Below, in pieces: positions 43,901 through 57,239 of a DNA stretch of 64,000 nucleotides. The notes beneath the pieces were generated by a model. It searched no databases. It saw only the letters and a program-made list of their open reading frames with translations, and was not told where the DNA came from. How positions within the stretch are numbered: the stretch's first letter is position 1; each line of letters starts with the position of its first letter. Origin of the DNA: Branchiostoma floridae (lineage: Eukaryota > Chordata > Leptocardii > Amphioxiformes > Branchiostomatidae); NCBI RefSeq assembly GCF_000003815.2, contig NC_049989.1, forward strand, positions 5,953,245-6,017,244, in the 5' to 3' direction. Made by a program: the position numbers and the translations under genes.

Positions 43901-46782
43901 GGTGGCGGGGTTTATCGATTGTTCTCCGGCAGTGCCTGGTCTGGCGGCCGGTAGTAATTTTCCCCGTCACCAGATAACGCCCGGAGCTGCGGGGAGAGGT
44001 CCGGCTTATCAATAAGCGGGAGACGGTCTCTGTCAGCGGCGATGATGTCACTCCTGCCCCGCCAAACCCCTGCAAATCACGCTCCGTACGACACAAGTGT
44101 CCTTGGCTCGCCTCTTCTCATCTGGCGCTGATCACTCCGCGGATCGATATATACAGCAGCTAGGCGATAAAGCTGGTTTTATGCCTGTCACTTAAAGGCA
44201 AAATTCACGGCAGGTTTTCCTGTTCACGGGAAACTGTTCTTTCATGTTGGTATATGGTTGATAGTGGTCAATTAGATCAATGTTGATTTTTAGTGACCGA
44301 ATCAATTGACGTCTGATATATTACTTATTTGTTGACATGTTGAGCAATTGATTACTCGGTCGATTAATTGATTGATTGATTGATTTGCATGTACTCAAGA
44401 CCTTCAAGTTGTACTTGTGTACCAAATATGTCTGTTCTGCATACAAGAGAAACCTATAGATTTAGTTTTGTAGTCTAAAAAAGATTTGAGTTTGTGATCT
44501 AAAAAACCTTAACGATAAGATGCCCATCACGTTAAGGTTCCTCTTGAGTTATTGTCATGTCTGGTAAAATCCGGCGAGTATTTGTGTGACGAGAATTCCT
44601 TACAGGCAGGCCGTCAGGGTACCTGAGGAGCGTACACAAATGGCCTTAAGGCAGCCCGGGTTAAGGTGAGAAACCTCGTCAGTAATAGATTTTTGCCGGG
44701 CCCTCTCATGTTCTAAGCCCCAGCGGGCGCGCCGTGTTCGAGGAAAACACCTATCTCCTGGAATATACCTACTGTTTCCTGGAACAGCAGACTAGCAACT
44801 ACACGTCTGGTAACTCTCAGGACACGACAGTGGAGCGAACTTCACCTTCCAATCACTGTACCACTCAACCAAACAGTATATACTACACATCTGAACCTTA
44901 AAGGTGCAAGTCTATTCCTACATCCTGAGAAACAAGGCCTGCTGGCTATAAGGGCGGCACATCTATCTGTTGAACTCTATTTTCTTTTTATTTCTCTAGG
45001 ACTTCTCAATGAGCGAACATTAGGGGTTTTGAGTGATGATTGGTGCTCGGTGGCGGACGGGTGCAGATGATAAGATAAACACACAGACACACACCAAAAT
45101 GCCAGCGGGTCCGCCGAGATCACCGAGTGCGTGCATTAGGCGGCAGCAATTTTATTACCTGTTTTTTACGGCCCCCTAATGGTGTCTAATCTCTCGTCTT
45201 TTATGTGACGTCCGGACGGGAGCACCACAGAGGGTGTCTAACGTCTCGATTGTTGTTATGGAATGACATTTTTTCGTGAGGATGCATTTTTGTGTGCACC
45301 TGATAATGATAGTTGAAACGATGGTGTTATACATCATTGATATAGATGGTATTTTTTTTTCACTAGCTGTTTTCTTCTGTTAGCTGTTATCATGTCTGTA
45401 AGTTTGGTCCCCCACATATGAATATGCACAGGCATGTTGTTTTGTGAATTATTTAATTGTGTTGTAAGCCCCGTGGGATGTAAACATGTGAGATACTAGT
45501 GTCAGACCTCGATCTCTTGCTGCTACTTACATGCGCTATTACATATAGTAACAGTTGACCTATAAATACAATACGACGAATCAGTGTTAATTATCAAGCC
45601 TATTAGTATAGAAGTTTATAAAGAAAGATGTGGGAGTGAAAAAATCCGATTTTAAGAACATCTGTAGATTTTGCAAATCGAGATTGCTTCGCTAATAACT
45701 TGATGGTACCACCTTGTACGTTAATATTATTTGCTTGTAACCATATATCAATCTTGTGTCTTTGGTGATACTAAAAATAAAACCCGCTGCACCAATGTTT
45801 CCTGCGGGAGACCGCAAAACGCGCACTGTTTTGACGCGGCCTAACGGTCTCCCGACGGCTCCAGATCGGTAGGTATGATGGCACCGTGTCAGCCGACCTC
45901 CATTTATATATCCAGGTTAAAGTTCCGACACAAATTGTCGTTATGCCCACCGCTGGCACGCCATATTCCTTGTTTAACGATCGAGTTTTTCACGCTTTCT
46001 GTTTGACATGTGAGGCCGGATTCCCGTATAGGGGGCGAGCTGGATTCTGACGTGGTTTGGAAGAAAGGGGGACTGTGTATTATCTCTTCTGGTCTTTTAT
46101 GACGAGTTTAGGTTAATGCAATTGGAAAATGTTCTGATCAAATTCACGGACTGTAGTGCCTAGAACGTGCCCTGCACAGATTGCAATAGGAGGACTCGTG
46201 AGGGCGTGGCAATAGGTTGGGGAATATTGGTTAAAAAAGGCGCCAGGAACTGTAAACAATTATACCAGGATATACATTAAAATTGACCGCTTGTGAGATC
46301 AAAAGGAAAATTACTTTCGAAATGCGATATTGTATTTTGAGGGAAAATAATCCGCGTCATAACCGTCACACCGAAAACATAATTTCCATATTTTCCCCAT
46401 ATCTGCTTCCCGACCGCCAATCGCCCCTAGATAAGTGAATACGCCCATACAATCTCTCCTGGGTCATTGACGATATGGTGGTGAATGGGTTTACGCACTG
46501 TCCCGTCCGTAACGGTGCAAAAACAAGTGTATGTAGCAGGGACCGCTACACTTTTATGATGTTTGTAGCACTGCATTCATCCACGTGTTTAGTCCGATCT
46601 GTACTGTGTGATACAGAGAACGAACTAGTGTGCGCCATTTTAATTCTTGATCCCGCCATGGCAAGTCAATAGCGAGAGTGAATGACAATTTGAAGAAAGC
46701 GGCCAACATTTGAGCTGTTAGGACTTGGATAGATTCTAAAACTGGTTTCATCTGTCGACTAATATATATCGGCGATTTGGCC

Positions 46783-47099
46783 TTAAGGTGGGGTTCACAC
46801 ATGTGTATATGTTCAAGTCCGTATGAGGTCCGTATGGAAGTCTTAGCCTTTACCAGTCTACAAAAGTCACCGGAAAAACCATACAAATTGGACAAATATA
46901 GCCAGATAACATGAAGGCGAAGTTAACAGGTTGCAAACCATACTCCTCGGACAGCTAGCTCCTCTGGCATGTATGTGTCTATATTTTTTATCCAATTTGT
47001 ATTGTTTTTCCAGCGACCTGTGTAGCCTGCTAGAGGCTAAGAATTCCATACAGACCTCGAACGGACTTGAATATGTACGCAAGTGTGAACTCGGCTTAA
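46783..47099. mobile_element. TTAA-bounded foldback MITE (piggyBac-type boundary)
   Basis: About 120-bp inverted arms fill almost the whole element. The left arm carries GGTTCACACATGTGTATAT, AAGTCCGTATGAGGTC and CATACAAATTGGACAAATAT. The right arm is the diverged reverse complement. TTAA lies at both boundaries (46783-46786 and 47096-47099), matching the target duplication of piggyBac-like elements. The right TTAA is shared with the next element. Confidence 0.65.
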
Positions 47100-48119
47100 A
47101 GGTGGGTTTACACCTGCGTATATTTTCAAGTGCGCGTGAGTTCCGCATGAAATTTTGTCAATACGCGGCCGAACGCCCAACATTTGGAATTTTTTTGGAA
47201 TAAATTAAATTGTGCGTCGAGCCCATCTGGCGTTTGAATTACGACTTCAGCGTTTTCATTTCGCATGAGATGCGTATGATTGCAACTGAAATGCGCAACA
47301 AAATTTTCCGTACTGCGAATAGATTCGTATGGGGTACGTATGTTGGGCGTTTTCCGGACGCACACAACGTCTACCGACCGCATGCCTGACGCACCTGGTG
47401 CTAACTGCATTCCAAACGCATTTCAGGTGTGTCAGAGGAACAGTTTGTGTTACATATACTTTTGTTTGCGAGCATTGCCAATAGAGTATTTTTGTTAGAG
47501 GAACCCTTTGTACTACGTATGCCTTTGTTTACAGGCAGTGCAAGTAGAACATTGACAAGTAAACAGTGAAGAGGTTTTTTTTATTCATTTGCGAAGCAGT
47601 AAAGCAGTGACACTGTGCTTTTACAGTAATGTGGGCCATCATTTACCTTAAGAAATTATGTGCACTGTTAAGATTGTGTTTGTTTTCACTTTGTCCTTAA
47701 TGATTTCCCCTATCATCTTAGTATTTCAACTACTATAAAAATCACACTCATACACACCACAAAACGTATTCAAGATCTTTATCAAACACGTAAATTAAAC
47801 AATTATGAAACCTTACGCCCTCTTTCAAAGTTGTAATATGGCTCTATATTGCACCTTTATATCATGTGGTTCTACACACAAAAAAAGTGCCATTATCAGC
47901 AAATTAAGTCAAATATCTGTTACACAAAATGGCACGTGTGTCACACAAATTGACCCAGTGCTTGAGCAGGTTCCTCTACATCTTCCCGTCCCTGGAGGCT
48001 CTGTTGGGACCAGTGTCCTGCATTCATGGTGTCCTGCAAGTTGTGACCATCTCTCCATGCCCCCGGTACAAATTCGTCAGTCCTGGCCTGGATCTGACAT
48101 CATAAACCGGAAGATTCCA

Positions 48120-48396
48120 AAAAATCCCTATCGACCAGAGGATTTGTCCATTCTGTCCAGAGCTAATAGAAGACGAATATCACTTTATGGTTGTATGTCC
48201 CAAATATTCCGATATACGCAATTCTCTATACAGAAGGCTGTCATTTTGTACACAAGGATTTATCAAAATGGACCTGAAGTGCAAATTCAAATACATAATG
48301 ACATGTGACAATCCCTGCATGGCAGATATAGGAAAATATATCAAAGAAGGTTTAGACATTAGAAATTCCCCAAATGATTGTAAAAGCCTCCAATGA
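48120..48396 (+). mobile_element. LINE reverse-transcriptase C-terminal remnant
   Basis: The frame ending at 48396 reads PIDQRICPFCPELIEDEYHFMVVCPKYSDIRNSLY and then a polar tail. The CxxC...EDEYHF..xCP.Y..IR pattern is the zinc-knuckle-like C-terminus seen in many non-LTR retrotransposon ORF2 proteins. An overlapping longer frame (47805-48308) is a different frame and not real. Upstream reverse-transcriptase motifs are missing. Confidence 0.6.
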
Positions 48397-48460
48397 TTGT
48401 AAGAAACTTATCCCATAATACAACTCCTGTATTAGTTAGATAAGCCTTAACTAAAGTTAA

Positions 48461-48537
48461 GAGGTACAAAGTATGGCATCTACATAACTACAGTGCTATA
48501 AGCACTGTAGTTATGTAGATGCCATACTTTGTACCTC
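48461..48537. repeat. Perfect 37-bp inverted repeat with a 3-nt loop
   Basis: The left arm 48461-48497 starts GAGGTACAAAGTATGGCATC and ends CAGTGCT. The right arm 48501-48537 is its exact reverse complement, separated by ATA. Transcription of either strand would give a 77-nt perfect hairpin. It lies just before an AATAAA (48551-48558 region) at the end of the LINE remnant. Either a recent snap-back duplication or a small-RNA precursor-like structure. Confidence 0.9.
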
Positions 48538-49499
48538 GTACAATTGTTGTGCAATAAAGTTATATACATCTTGAGATGATTTTTTTGTCTGGAGTCAGAT
48601 GCACCTTCGTATTTATTCCAAATCTGGAGTGTGCGTCGATGACGCTATCCGTACGCGTAGTATGCGCAAAGCGATCGCAGAACGCACGGTACTAAATCGT
48701 GATCTATGTGTGCATTCGTTATACGGTCGCTCATGGTGCGTTGTGTCTTCGCTGTAAGAACGCTATGTACTCGCATTACCGCGATTTCCGCGTGTAAAGC
48801 GCAAACATGAAGCGTCTTCATAGCGCAATCGACCGACGTGGGACCACTGTATTGCGCATCCATAACGTTTTGGGCACCAAACTGCGTACGAATGATAGTT
48901 TTGTGCATGTCCAAAACTATCAGGCGAACTGGGCGTATATTTTCGTTTGCCTGCGCACGTGAAACTTTCTAAAAACGATTCAGATGCGTTTGAGGTGCGA
49001 CTTGTGCGTGCGGCCGCGTATTGAAGAAATCAGTCAAAATGTCGAAAAATGTCAAAACGGAACTCATGCGGCATGAAAATATACGCAGGTGTAAACCCAC
49101 CTTAAGATAGAGTTTACCCCTTACGTTCTCTATCTACACCTTTACACGATCATGAATAGACAATTGCTAATAAAGGTACCGTGGGAAAAATCACAGTTTA
49201 CTTCATTTTCTTGACAAGCCTAAAGATTGAAAAGCCCTTAAGTCTTTAGTGACGATTGAATCATAATGAAGTAAATGACACGACTGGAGTTCGCCATAGG
49301 CGGCATGCAGGCACATTCGGAGGGAGATACCAAATATGGCAATTTGATAATATGTTTGACGTAGGTTGGAATTTGCGTCAAAGGAAATCGCCTTTCCATG
49401 GAATGATCTAAATGATGGCAAGTTTCAAAATGATACAGGGCTATAGAAGGTATCAGGCAATGTAAAGGAGGAAAGGCTCTAGCTAGAGTGCATTACATA

Positions 49500-49672
49500 C
49501 TCGCGCGCACGCACACACAGTGACACACACGCACATACGCGCACACACACATGCGCTCGTACACACACACACACACGCACGCACGCACACGCACGAACTC
49601 ACACGCACGCACACACACACACACACACACGCACACACACACACACAAACACACACACAGACACATAGATAC
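49500..49672. repeat. (CA)n / (CACG)n microsatellite
   Basis: About 170 bp of interrupted ACACAC and ACGC repeats. Frames across it are artefacts. Confidence 0.95.
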
Positions 49673-50997
49673 ATGTTCAGTTACAAGGATGCTTTTCCCT
49701 TTGCCACAATGTTTTCTTTCTAACGAAAAAAAGTCATTTTATCTTTTCATTTGTGGTAGTGTATGACGTGTTGTTAATAAGAAGACATTTGCGGCAGCTG
49801 CTGTTACATTCCGCCCTTAAGGGCGCCGTAAGTTTTGATTCCCCCTCCAGACGTATGAAACCTTGGCTCAGTGTCAGAACACGCAGCCATGCTGGTACTT
49901 ACTGATTATGCCTGTTAATGTGCGAACGTAAACATCAGTAGTGACTAGTGAGTGTGTACTCAGAGGTCGGAAGACGATATCTGTCCCCAGGGCCAAGGCC
50001 TCACCATTTCACACAATAATCATCGTCGCGTGACAAGCACGACACATCGGCATAGCGATGGATTTGCACTGGGAAATGACTACGTGTGATTAGGCCCCGT
50101 AGGCACTAGAAAGACTGGACAGTACTTTTCGTGATGATCGCTTCACCAGGATCTAGAATTACCGCGAAAATGCCTACTCTGGTCTCTACCCTGACCCTTG
50201 TTTCAGCTGCGAACTTCCCTACCGCAAAAAAAAAAAAAAAAACGCGAACATTCATAGTATACAAGTTTTCCTTACATGTAGTTTTCGTGAGTTGTCTATA
50301 GTTCATGCAGTCCATCCTTATTCTTGTGACATTTAGTATATTTACTTTTGACTACAAAAAGGCGAGCAAACTTAAAGGAATAGAAAGAAAGAAAGAAAAG
50401 AAGAGAGAGCAGTCACTTCCGTGATAAGCTGACTACGCTGATCTCCTCCCAGCTACCTGAGACAAAGCAAAGTACCGATGTCATATAATCTCTAGATCTC
50501 TGATATGACGAGCTTGTGACAATCTTTGCTGTGAAACTAATTATAAAAGTGATGCGGTAGCTCTTTTTATCTTACGTTATCATCAACCCTTATCAGTAGC
50601 ACTTCCAGATTACTCCAACTTGTATAAAGAGTTCCCTTTTCCAACTAGTGTTCCCAAAGAGTACAGAACAGACTACAAACGCCATTTGCTCTTTACTTTA
50701 GCCTTTTCGTAGAAATGTTAAGTGAACTGCTAATTCAAAAGGAGTGGCGTAATCGGACCCCTAATTGGACGTACACGTTCGCTGCGGCGGCGAGACGAGT
50801 GGGTTTTTGATGCGTTTTTTAAGCAGATAAGGACGTCTCACGACGGTTGACACGACTGACGCACGCACATGATGGCTGACGTCACAACTCGGACTCTGCT
50901 GCACCAGGGCTGGTCCATTGTTAAAGACTGTCTCTACATGTGATTCTAAACCTACAGTGTATAGCATATACTTTGACGCACGCTACATTTTTCTTAG

Positions 50998-51081
50998 TTA
51001 TCAGCCTTCAAAACAAATGTCCACCGCTATCTCCGTGCACAGTTACTTCCAACTTCTTAGTTCATTGCCCTGAAGTGGTCT
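50998..51081 (+). mobile_element. LINE fragment, second copy of 39762-39845
   Basis: TTATCAGCCTTCAAAACAAA through ATTGCCCTGAAGTGGTCTCG repeats the sequence next to the gap at 39846 with a few substitutions. Here the sequence continues beyond GTGGTCT, so it shows what the gap-side copy probably contained. Confidence 0.7.
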
Positions 51082-51177
51082 CGTGACCTTGCTTTGAACA
51101 ATCTCGTTAAAAAAAGCGAATGTACAGGACACAGAGGAACTAATAGCAGCTGGCTAAGCAAGCAGTAAGCAACTCAC

Positions 51178-51432
51178 TTTTAGGAAATTAATATTAGAAG
51201 TATCAAAGACAAACTGGACTGCATCGGCGACTTTGTACATCTTGTTGTAGATACATTCCAACGTCACGACACGAAATTTTCCGCATGTTTTAACGAAAAC
51301 TTCCAGCCCCATTTCAACTTCATCATCATTTGTGGACGACTTATCAAATTGAATCTTTGCCACGAACCCCTGCAGTCTTTCCTCCCTCCCAGGCTCCAAA
51401 TGACCTTGCCCTTGCAGGGATAAAAGGCGACG
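51178..51432 (-). pseudogene. Orphan exon-like open frame, family unknown
   Basis: The minus-strand frame is open for 85 codons from just after a TGA (51435-51433) to a good donor (CTAAAA|GTGAGT, exon end 51178). It reads SLQGQGHLEPGREERLQGFV, then AKIQFDKSSTNDDEVEMGLE, then VFVKTCGKFRVVTLECIYNK, and ends in a VQFVFDTSNINFLK stretch. Composition is protein-like (amphipathic, acidic linker). No partner exon is visible on either side. It may be a retained piece of a duplicated gene or a transposon-carried exon. Confidence 0.3.
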
Positions 51433-54400
51433 TCATACCATTGTAACCCTGCTGGATAACCACCAAACGTCGGCAATTAGAAGTCGTTCCAGAAGACACC
51501 GACGCGCGCCCGCTCCTGCCGGGTTTTACCTTTTACGGCGCCCGGGAAGTGATTTTTCCAGGAAGACAGACGCTGGAATTATTGCACAAAATATCACTGA
51601 CGAGAACGGATTTGTACAAGTCTCCAGCAAAGTTTATTGCTTTTGCTGTGAACGATTCCAGATTGGAATCAGTCTGGCAATATGCTTGATAGTTTACCAC
51701 CAGAGAGTGAGGTATTGTTTTGTCTATGTCTGTCTGTGTGTCTGTCTGTGTGCGTCTGTGTTTCTCCGCGAATACATTTACAGGAATTTCCGTGAATAGT
51801 TTCATCAGGTTGGTATGTCACTGAATAATGATGCTCTTTTTACACAACCGCACAACCAATCACCGTGTATATTTAATTAGCTTACGTTTGTGCTTGCATC
51901 TGTAAGTAGCGATACATGTTGCTGCAGTACATGTACAGTGTGAACCAGTCAGAATTGTCCAGATGAAGGTGACAGATAGTCTCTAAAACGTCGGTGGAAT
52001 AAAGCTGTGGTTGTGTAAAAAAAGCCTCTTTATTCATTTATATCAATTGCTGCTATTTTTGTCTGAGGGGGTGGAAAGGCCACAACCCTCTACGACGTGT
52101 TATTTGATTACAAGTATATCGTATTATAAGCCAGACGTTGCCATACACCCAAATCTTTTGTGTGAAAGCTCTCTATACAATCATCGTGACAATGGCATTA
52201 AATCAATATCACACGTGCACTTGAGGTAGCGATATTTACATGACAAGCATGATGTAGTATGAAATACGTATTACAGCACTAATACGATATGTGTGATCGT
52301 ATGACTACATCGACTTTATCGGACGTACAAGGTCGCTAATGCAGTCCAAATTATAAAATCGGTTAAACGGTTTCTAAATAGCTTCCCGGGTATGTAAGTA
52401 TCGATACTTGGCTATTTTTCTCCAGGCATGCACCTTTTAAATGGTCCTTATTGCACGTTTCTCCCAACGCACTTGATAATGGCCTGCATAGATATACACA
52501 ACGCCTACGGTCTGAATATGCCTTGTGGCGCAACTGGCCACGCGAAGTTAAACATCGCATATAGTAACAAAGAAGAAGAAGAAAATTTGTTTCTATTTCT
52601 GATAATATAATAAAACAACGAAACGAGATCTGACCGGTGTTCTCTGAAGACAGTTTCAATCGGGTTAGGTGGGGGAGATGCATTCCTACACAAGCCCCTG
52701 TCTCATAACCAACCATGACCTTCGATTTTAAATTTCTCCAAAACGTGTTTCGAACTTAGTCCTGAGCAACGTCATTAGTGGTAGGGAGTTGAAAAACCAG
52801 AGTAGGGAAAGTCACAGTCTGCAATGATGCGATCATAGGAGCCGGTTGGAGATAAATTTAGATTCCAGGCTACTCCCAAATACAGCTGTGATACAGGCGC
52901 TGGACTTGACTCCGTGTTACGCTCACAGAGTAGTCTCCAAGCAGACGCGTCAGCTGGATGACAAAAGAGAAATTTGGCAAAATAGGACAAATAAGTTACC
53001 ATGGAATTTCAGTCAGTCTTTTGCAGTCTATCCAGTTATCCCGGTCAGTTCACTCCTAGGCCAATTAACTCCTACTAGGTTTTTAGACTTATTCCTAACT
53101 TGGCCAAAGTCCCCTATTACTATACGGCCAGGCGGGAGTCTGGTAGAGACTACTCACAGAGTCAGAACGTTGACGCGTCAACATCACGAGTGACGACACG
53201 AGCACAGACGGCCGAAATCCCATCGTACGCCTACAATGTACGTGCATGTAGTTTTAACGGTCGTGACTTTCAAATGAACCTGGTTTAGCTTGTAGCGCCA
53301 GAAGAGCCACAGACACGTGGTCCTCAATTTCTAGTTTTACCTAAGGCAAAGATAATTCCAATTCAGAATCCCTAATGGCAATAGCGCGCACGGTTATTAT
53401 TTAGAACCCCGTCACTTCCGCAGATACAAAGCATAAAATGCAGCTGATTTTATCTATGACTGCTGTTTGAAATTGCTTTTTACAAATCCGTTTTTCGGGT
53501 ACCAGGCCTAAAGCAAACTATAGTTTAAGCTATACCTTTGAGTCTTTTTGTTCTGTGTGGGGATCGATGGGGATTTTCCCATGCAATAGATAAAAAGAAA
53601 TCTATAGAAAAATTCAGCTGTTTCTTGGATTTTAATTTGTCTATCCTAAACTTCCTTAGGGCGTGATCATAGTCGTAACTTGTGGGTGCTCGACAGCAAA
53701 TCGAAGTCATTTTTGGGTCAGCCATGGAAATGAATTAAACCTACTCGTAATCGGTCGGGTCTTAACTTTGTTCTTACGTCAGCTACTAGTAAGTGTCACC
53801 CTATCGTAGCTCCTGATGACAGCTAATCAAACAAATTACTCTAAGTGGACACATTGATAGCATGTTGCGAGCCCCAGTCAAAAGGCTATGCGCAGGACGT
53901 GCTGCCTGTCCCGTAAATACTACACACAGGCGTCACTCGTCTGCAGACCACAGTCAAGGCTTCCTACCAAATGCGTGGTGACCTGAACATGGCGCGGCAC
54001 GCCGTGTGGAACGCGCACACATACTGACGGGAAGGTCAAGTAGGGACGAGGCAGGGGCGGAGCGTGTGCCGTGACGTCAGACATGCCTGGTGACGTCAGA
54101 GTAACATTGAGTCGCATCAACAGCAGGGCAGAAGTTGGGACACTAACTTGATAAGCTGTTATGAATCTACATTGCGTCCAAACGGCGTTACGTACTTGCT
54201 ATTACTTACGCACTGAATAGAGCAATGTCTCTGTATCTTTAAAATTGCCTCAAATGTTTTCTTTTGAATCGGCCACTTTTCGAAATATGCACAATTTACA
54301 TGTGAGGGTGGGCGTGGCATGTGTATCTTCTTGGTTTATCGTTGGACTATTCAAGTTTATCTTCTTATCTCATTTTTAAGGCAGAAACTCAAATACTTCT

Positions 54401-54784
54401 TAAAACATTTTTTAAAAAATTTGAGCATCTCAACTTTTCCTTACTTTCTCCCATAGATAAAACTCATTTTTCAACGAATACACACACAGGTCAATATTGA
54501 TATACAGTACTGTCAGAGGACGAAACACCGTATGTATAGGCAGATTTTCTTAACTGGTGTTACTTGATGTCACCCATTCAGCATCGATATCCTGTTGCCG
54601 CCAAACGAACACAGCTGCGACCGTAGATTTACACTGATAGCTGGAAAACCTTCGTAAGGAGACCAGGGAAACCACGTGACTCACATGCCATGAACTGTTA
54701 AGTCTTACTGATATGTGATTGATTCAAGCAAGCATACTACAGATAGATATATGCAGAAACACTTACAGATATAATTACAGCTAC

Positions 54785-54900
54785 CAACGCGCATGCACGC
54801 ACGCACGCGCACGCACACAAACACTTAAACGCATACACCAACATACTGACACGCGTGCACACATACACACGCAGTATACACACACGCGCTAATGCATACA
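54785..54900. repeat. CA/CG-rich microsatellite
   Basis: ACGCACGC, ACACAAACAC and ACATACACAC repeats interrupted by unique bases. Low complexity, no coding value. Confidence 0.85.
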
Positions 54901-57239
54901 TACATTATATATTTGTACTACACACAGAGAGAAGAAACCGTGATAAGACTTGTACATAGACGTTTGTTAAATTGCATGCAGTATGGCATAATGTATACAT
55001 GATATTTCATTTATGGCTGCGAGATAAAAATATTTCATATCATTCCTTTGCTACCGGTAAAATATCACATTGCAGATTAACATGAAGGCCTCGGAGGAAC
55101 TGGGTATGAATTGATCTGCGGTTTCCCTGTCGACATCGGAAAGACGTCATCAGCGCTAATCAAAAAGACACATGTTCGATTCATGTCTTGAATAACCCCA
55201 TTAGCAGTGAAACCTGTGCAGTGAAACCCAGCTGGGTACGAGAGAAACCGCCGGCTCGTTAGAAAACGTAAGACAGTTTTGATCATGCTGTCTGAAGATA
55301 TGAGAAGCCTAGAAATGGTCAGTTCAGTCTCTATCAAATTCATGAAAGTGATTCAGGCATTTAACCGTCGCCTTTTAATGCAAGTCTTGGATCCTACTGT
55401 CATCACGCACTTTCCTCCATAAACAAAAAGTCTAAAACAAGGAACTACAACAGCAACATGGTTGCTAACAACGATGGCTACTCAGATTTCCGCGGTACTT
55501 TCTGTGGACATGTCCAAGCTTTGGGGCTGTCCTAGGACTGGGAAATAAAAGCCGCTTTCGACAAGTTACTCAGAAACGGGAACATCCTGATGTGATAATT
55601 TATCATTGTGTTATTTTTGATAGAGCAAACTTTCAATTGTTGTAAGGTAGCTTTTCCTTCCGAATAGAAACTATTTTGTCTGTATATTTCTCGTATTTCT
55701 TTGATTAATTTGACATTTTGATTGCACTGGCCAACGCTGTCCACAATGAATGTATTCATATGACGAAGCGTTGTAAAACTTGGCAGACTTAACTTTCATG
55801 GAAGGAATTAGCCTTGACTTCAACTTGACCTCACGGCACAAGTCCTTTTTGTTAAGTGCCTTCTTTCCTCATTTCAGACAACTTTCAGTGCATACCAAAA
55901 CAGGAGGAAGTGTTCACAGTGCACTGAGAACCCTTGAAGTTCCTATCTGGTAGTCTGACATTGGGTCTCTTCCAAGAAGCGATGAGAAAGTAAAGTTCAC
56001 GAAAGGTGCACCGCCATGAGAGACGTTGTTTGTAACATTGCATCAAAGTAACTTACTTAACGGTTAGTTATAGAGCAATGTGTCGCTGTTAACCTAAATG
56101 TGTAATCGATCAACTACATTGTACTAGTATACGTTAGTTCCACTTTATTAACACGTTTCCAGTCAATGATATATGATATGTGTATCTTTCTGATTCGCAT
56201 GTGTATAACAATAACAACAATAACGTCGACATAAAAATGATGGCGAATCTCTATCGCAAATTAATGCCTCAATCAAGTGGATAAAAGTAGTGTATAAATC
56301 CAAAAGTTAAACAAAGTTTGAAAAACAAGCAAACAAACAGACAGACAAATAAATAAACAAACAAAAACATGACATGTTATAATCTAAGTCAGTTAATATA
56401 TAACTCAACTAATCCAACCTGGGCTTGACTTTTCCCTGAAGGCAGTACGTGGAGACTAACTACAACAACAGTGTGACGTCATACCAATGAACTTGGACCT
56501 TGAGTATACTGACACAGACCCGGGGAAAGTCCAACAGATGTCGCTAGTCCCCATTTCTGAACTTCGAATTCTGTATTCGAATTGAATTCCACGTAAACTC
56601 AACTTCGTCACAAAATAGGAAATATGATATTAGAGGGTCAAGGTAACTCCGCCCCCTTTATACGTTTCTGGCCAGACGAGGAAAGAGGGCACCAGGAACA
56701 CTTCCGTTGAGTAGTTGGGTTTCAATGATTCACCCTCACGAAACATTCGCCTGAGGAAACTTTGCTGTCGTAAAATAACATTCGTGATTTCTCCAAATCA
56801 TGTGTGGGGTGAGAGCAACGTCCATGCGTCACTTTTGTTTAGCGCAAGTGTTTAAGCGACAACACTGTGAATTAAAAAAAATTTATGTGATACTGTTAAA
56901 GCATTGCTATAATGGCTGAAATGGAAGTCATTATCATTGACACATTCACGTGCAGTTACTTTCTTGAAAAGCTCCAATATGGCTTTGATAAACAGTGAAC
57001 TTTATTTATATTTACATGTACGAAGTATTTCATTTTTTGTTTTCTGCAACATGTGAATTTGTGATAGTACTTGAGTCTGTATTTTTCTAGCTTGACAAAT
57101 TGGTGCTCATATTTCTTCCACAATCTCGAAAGGTTTCCCACAACTGTCAGGTTGTATTTGTGTATTTTTATAGCCTTGTTTTAGTAATGACAAGCCTGTC
57201 TCTGGAATGATCTTAGAGTTTTGACATTTCTATACAGGT

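Larger units (their letters stand above)
47096..49105. mobile_element. 2-kb TTAA-bounded element with GGTGGGTTTACACC inverted termini
   Basis: The left end reads AGGTGGGTTTACACCTGCGT and the right end is the reverse complement of GGTGGGTTTACACCTGCGT. The arms extend inward (ATATTTTCA, GAGTTCCG, CAATACGCGGCCG) for about 80 bp with an insertion in the right arm. TTAA sits at 47096-47099 and 49102-49105. The interior contains a LINE remnant and a perfect hairpin, so it is composite. No transposase frame is visible. Confidence 0.65.
35441..57239. other. 22-kb gene-poor intergenic region
   Basis: I find no complete gene here. It holds LINE tails, foldback elements, microsatellites and a few unexplained open frames (listed). 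Several GC-richer unique blocks stand out from the AT-rich background: about 38740-39060, 41930-42190, 42910-43110, 43880-44170, 44580-44770, 45100-45260 and 45780-45960. They have no obvious coding signal and could be regulatory. 52000-54780 and 55000-56950 show nothing I can name. Confidence 0.5.

Noticed and set aside
43680-44096. 138-codon minus-strand frame
   Set aside because: Basic, low-information sequence without motif or splice partner; the block may be regulatory instead.
47805-48308. 167-codon plus-strand frame
   Set aside because: Overlaps the LINE C-terminal remnant, whose recognisable motif (CPFCPEL..EDEYHF) is in another frame; this one has no known features.
49500-49672. CRISPR-like or tandem array
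   Set aside because: Simple CA/CACG microsatellite; no spacer-repeat organisation anywhere in the window, and the DNA is eukaryotic.
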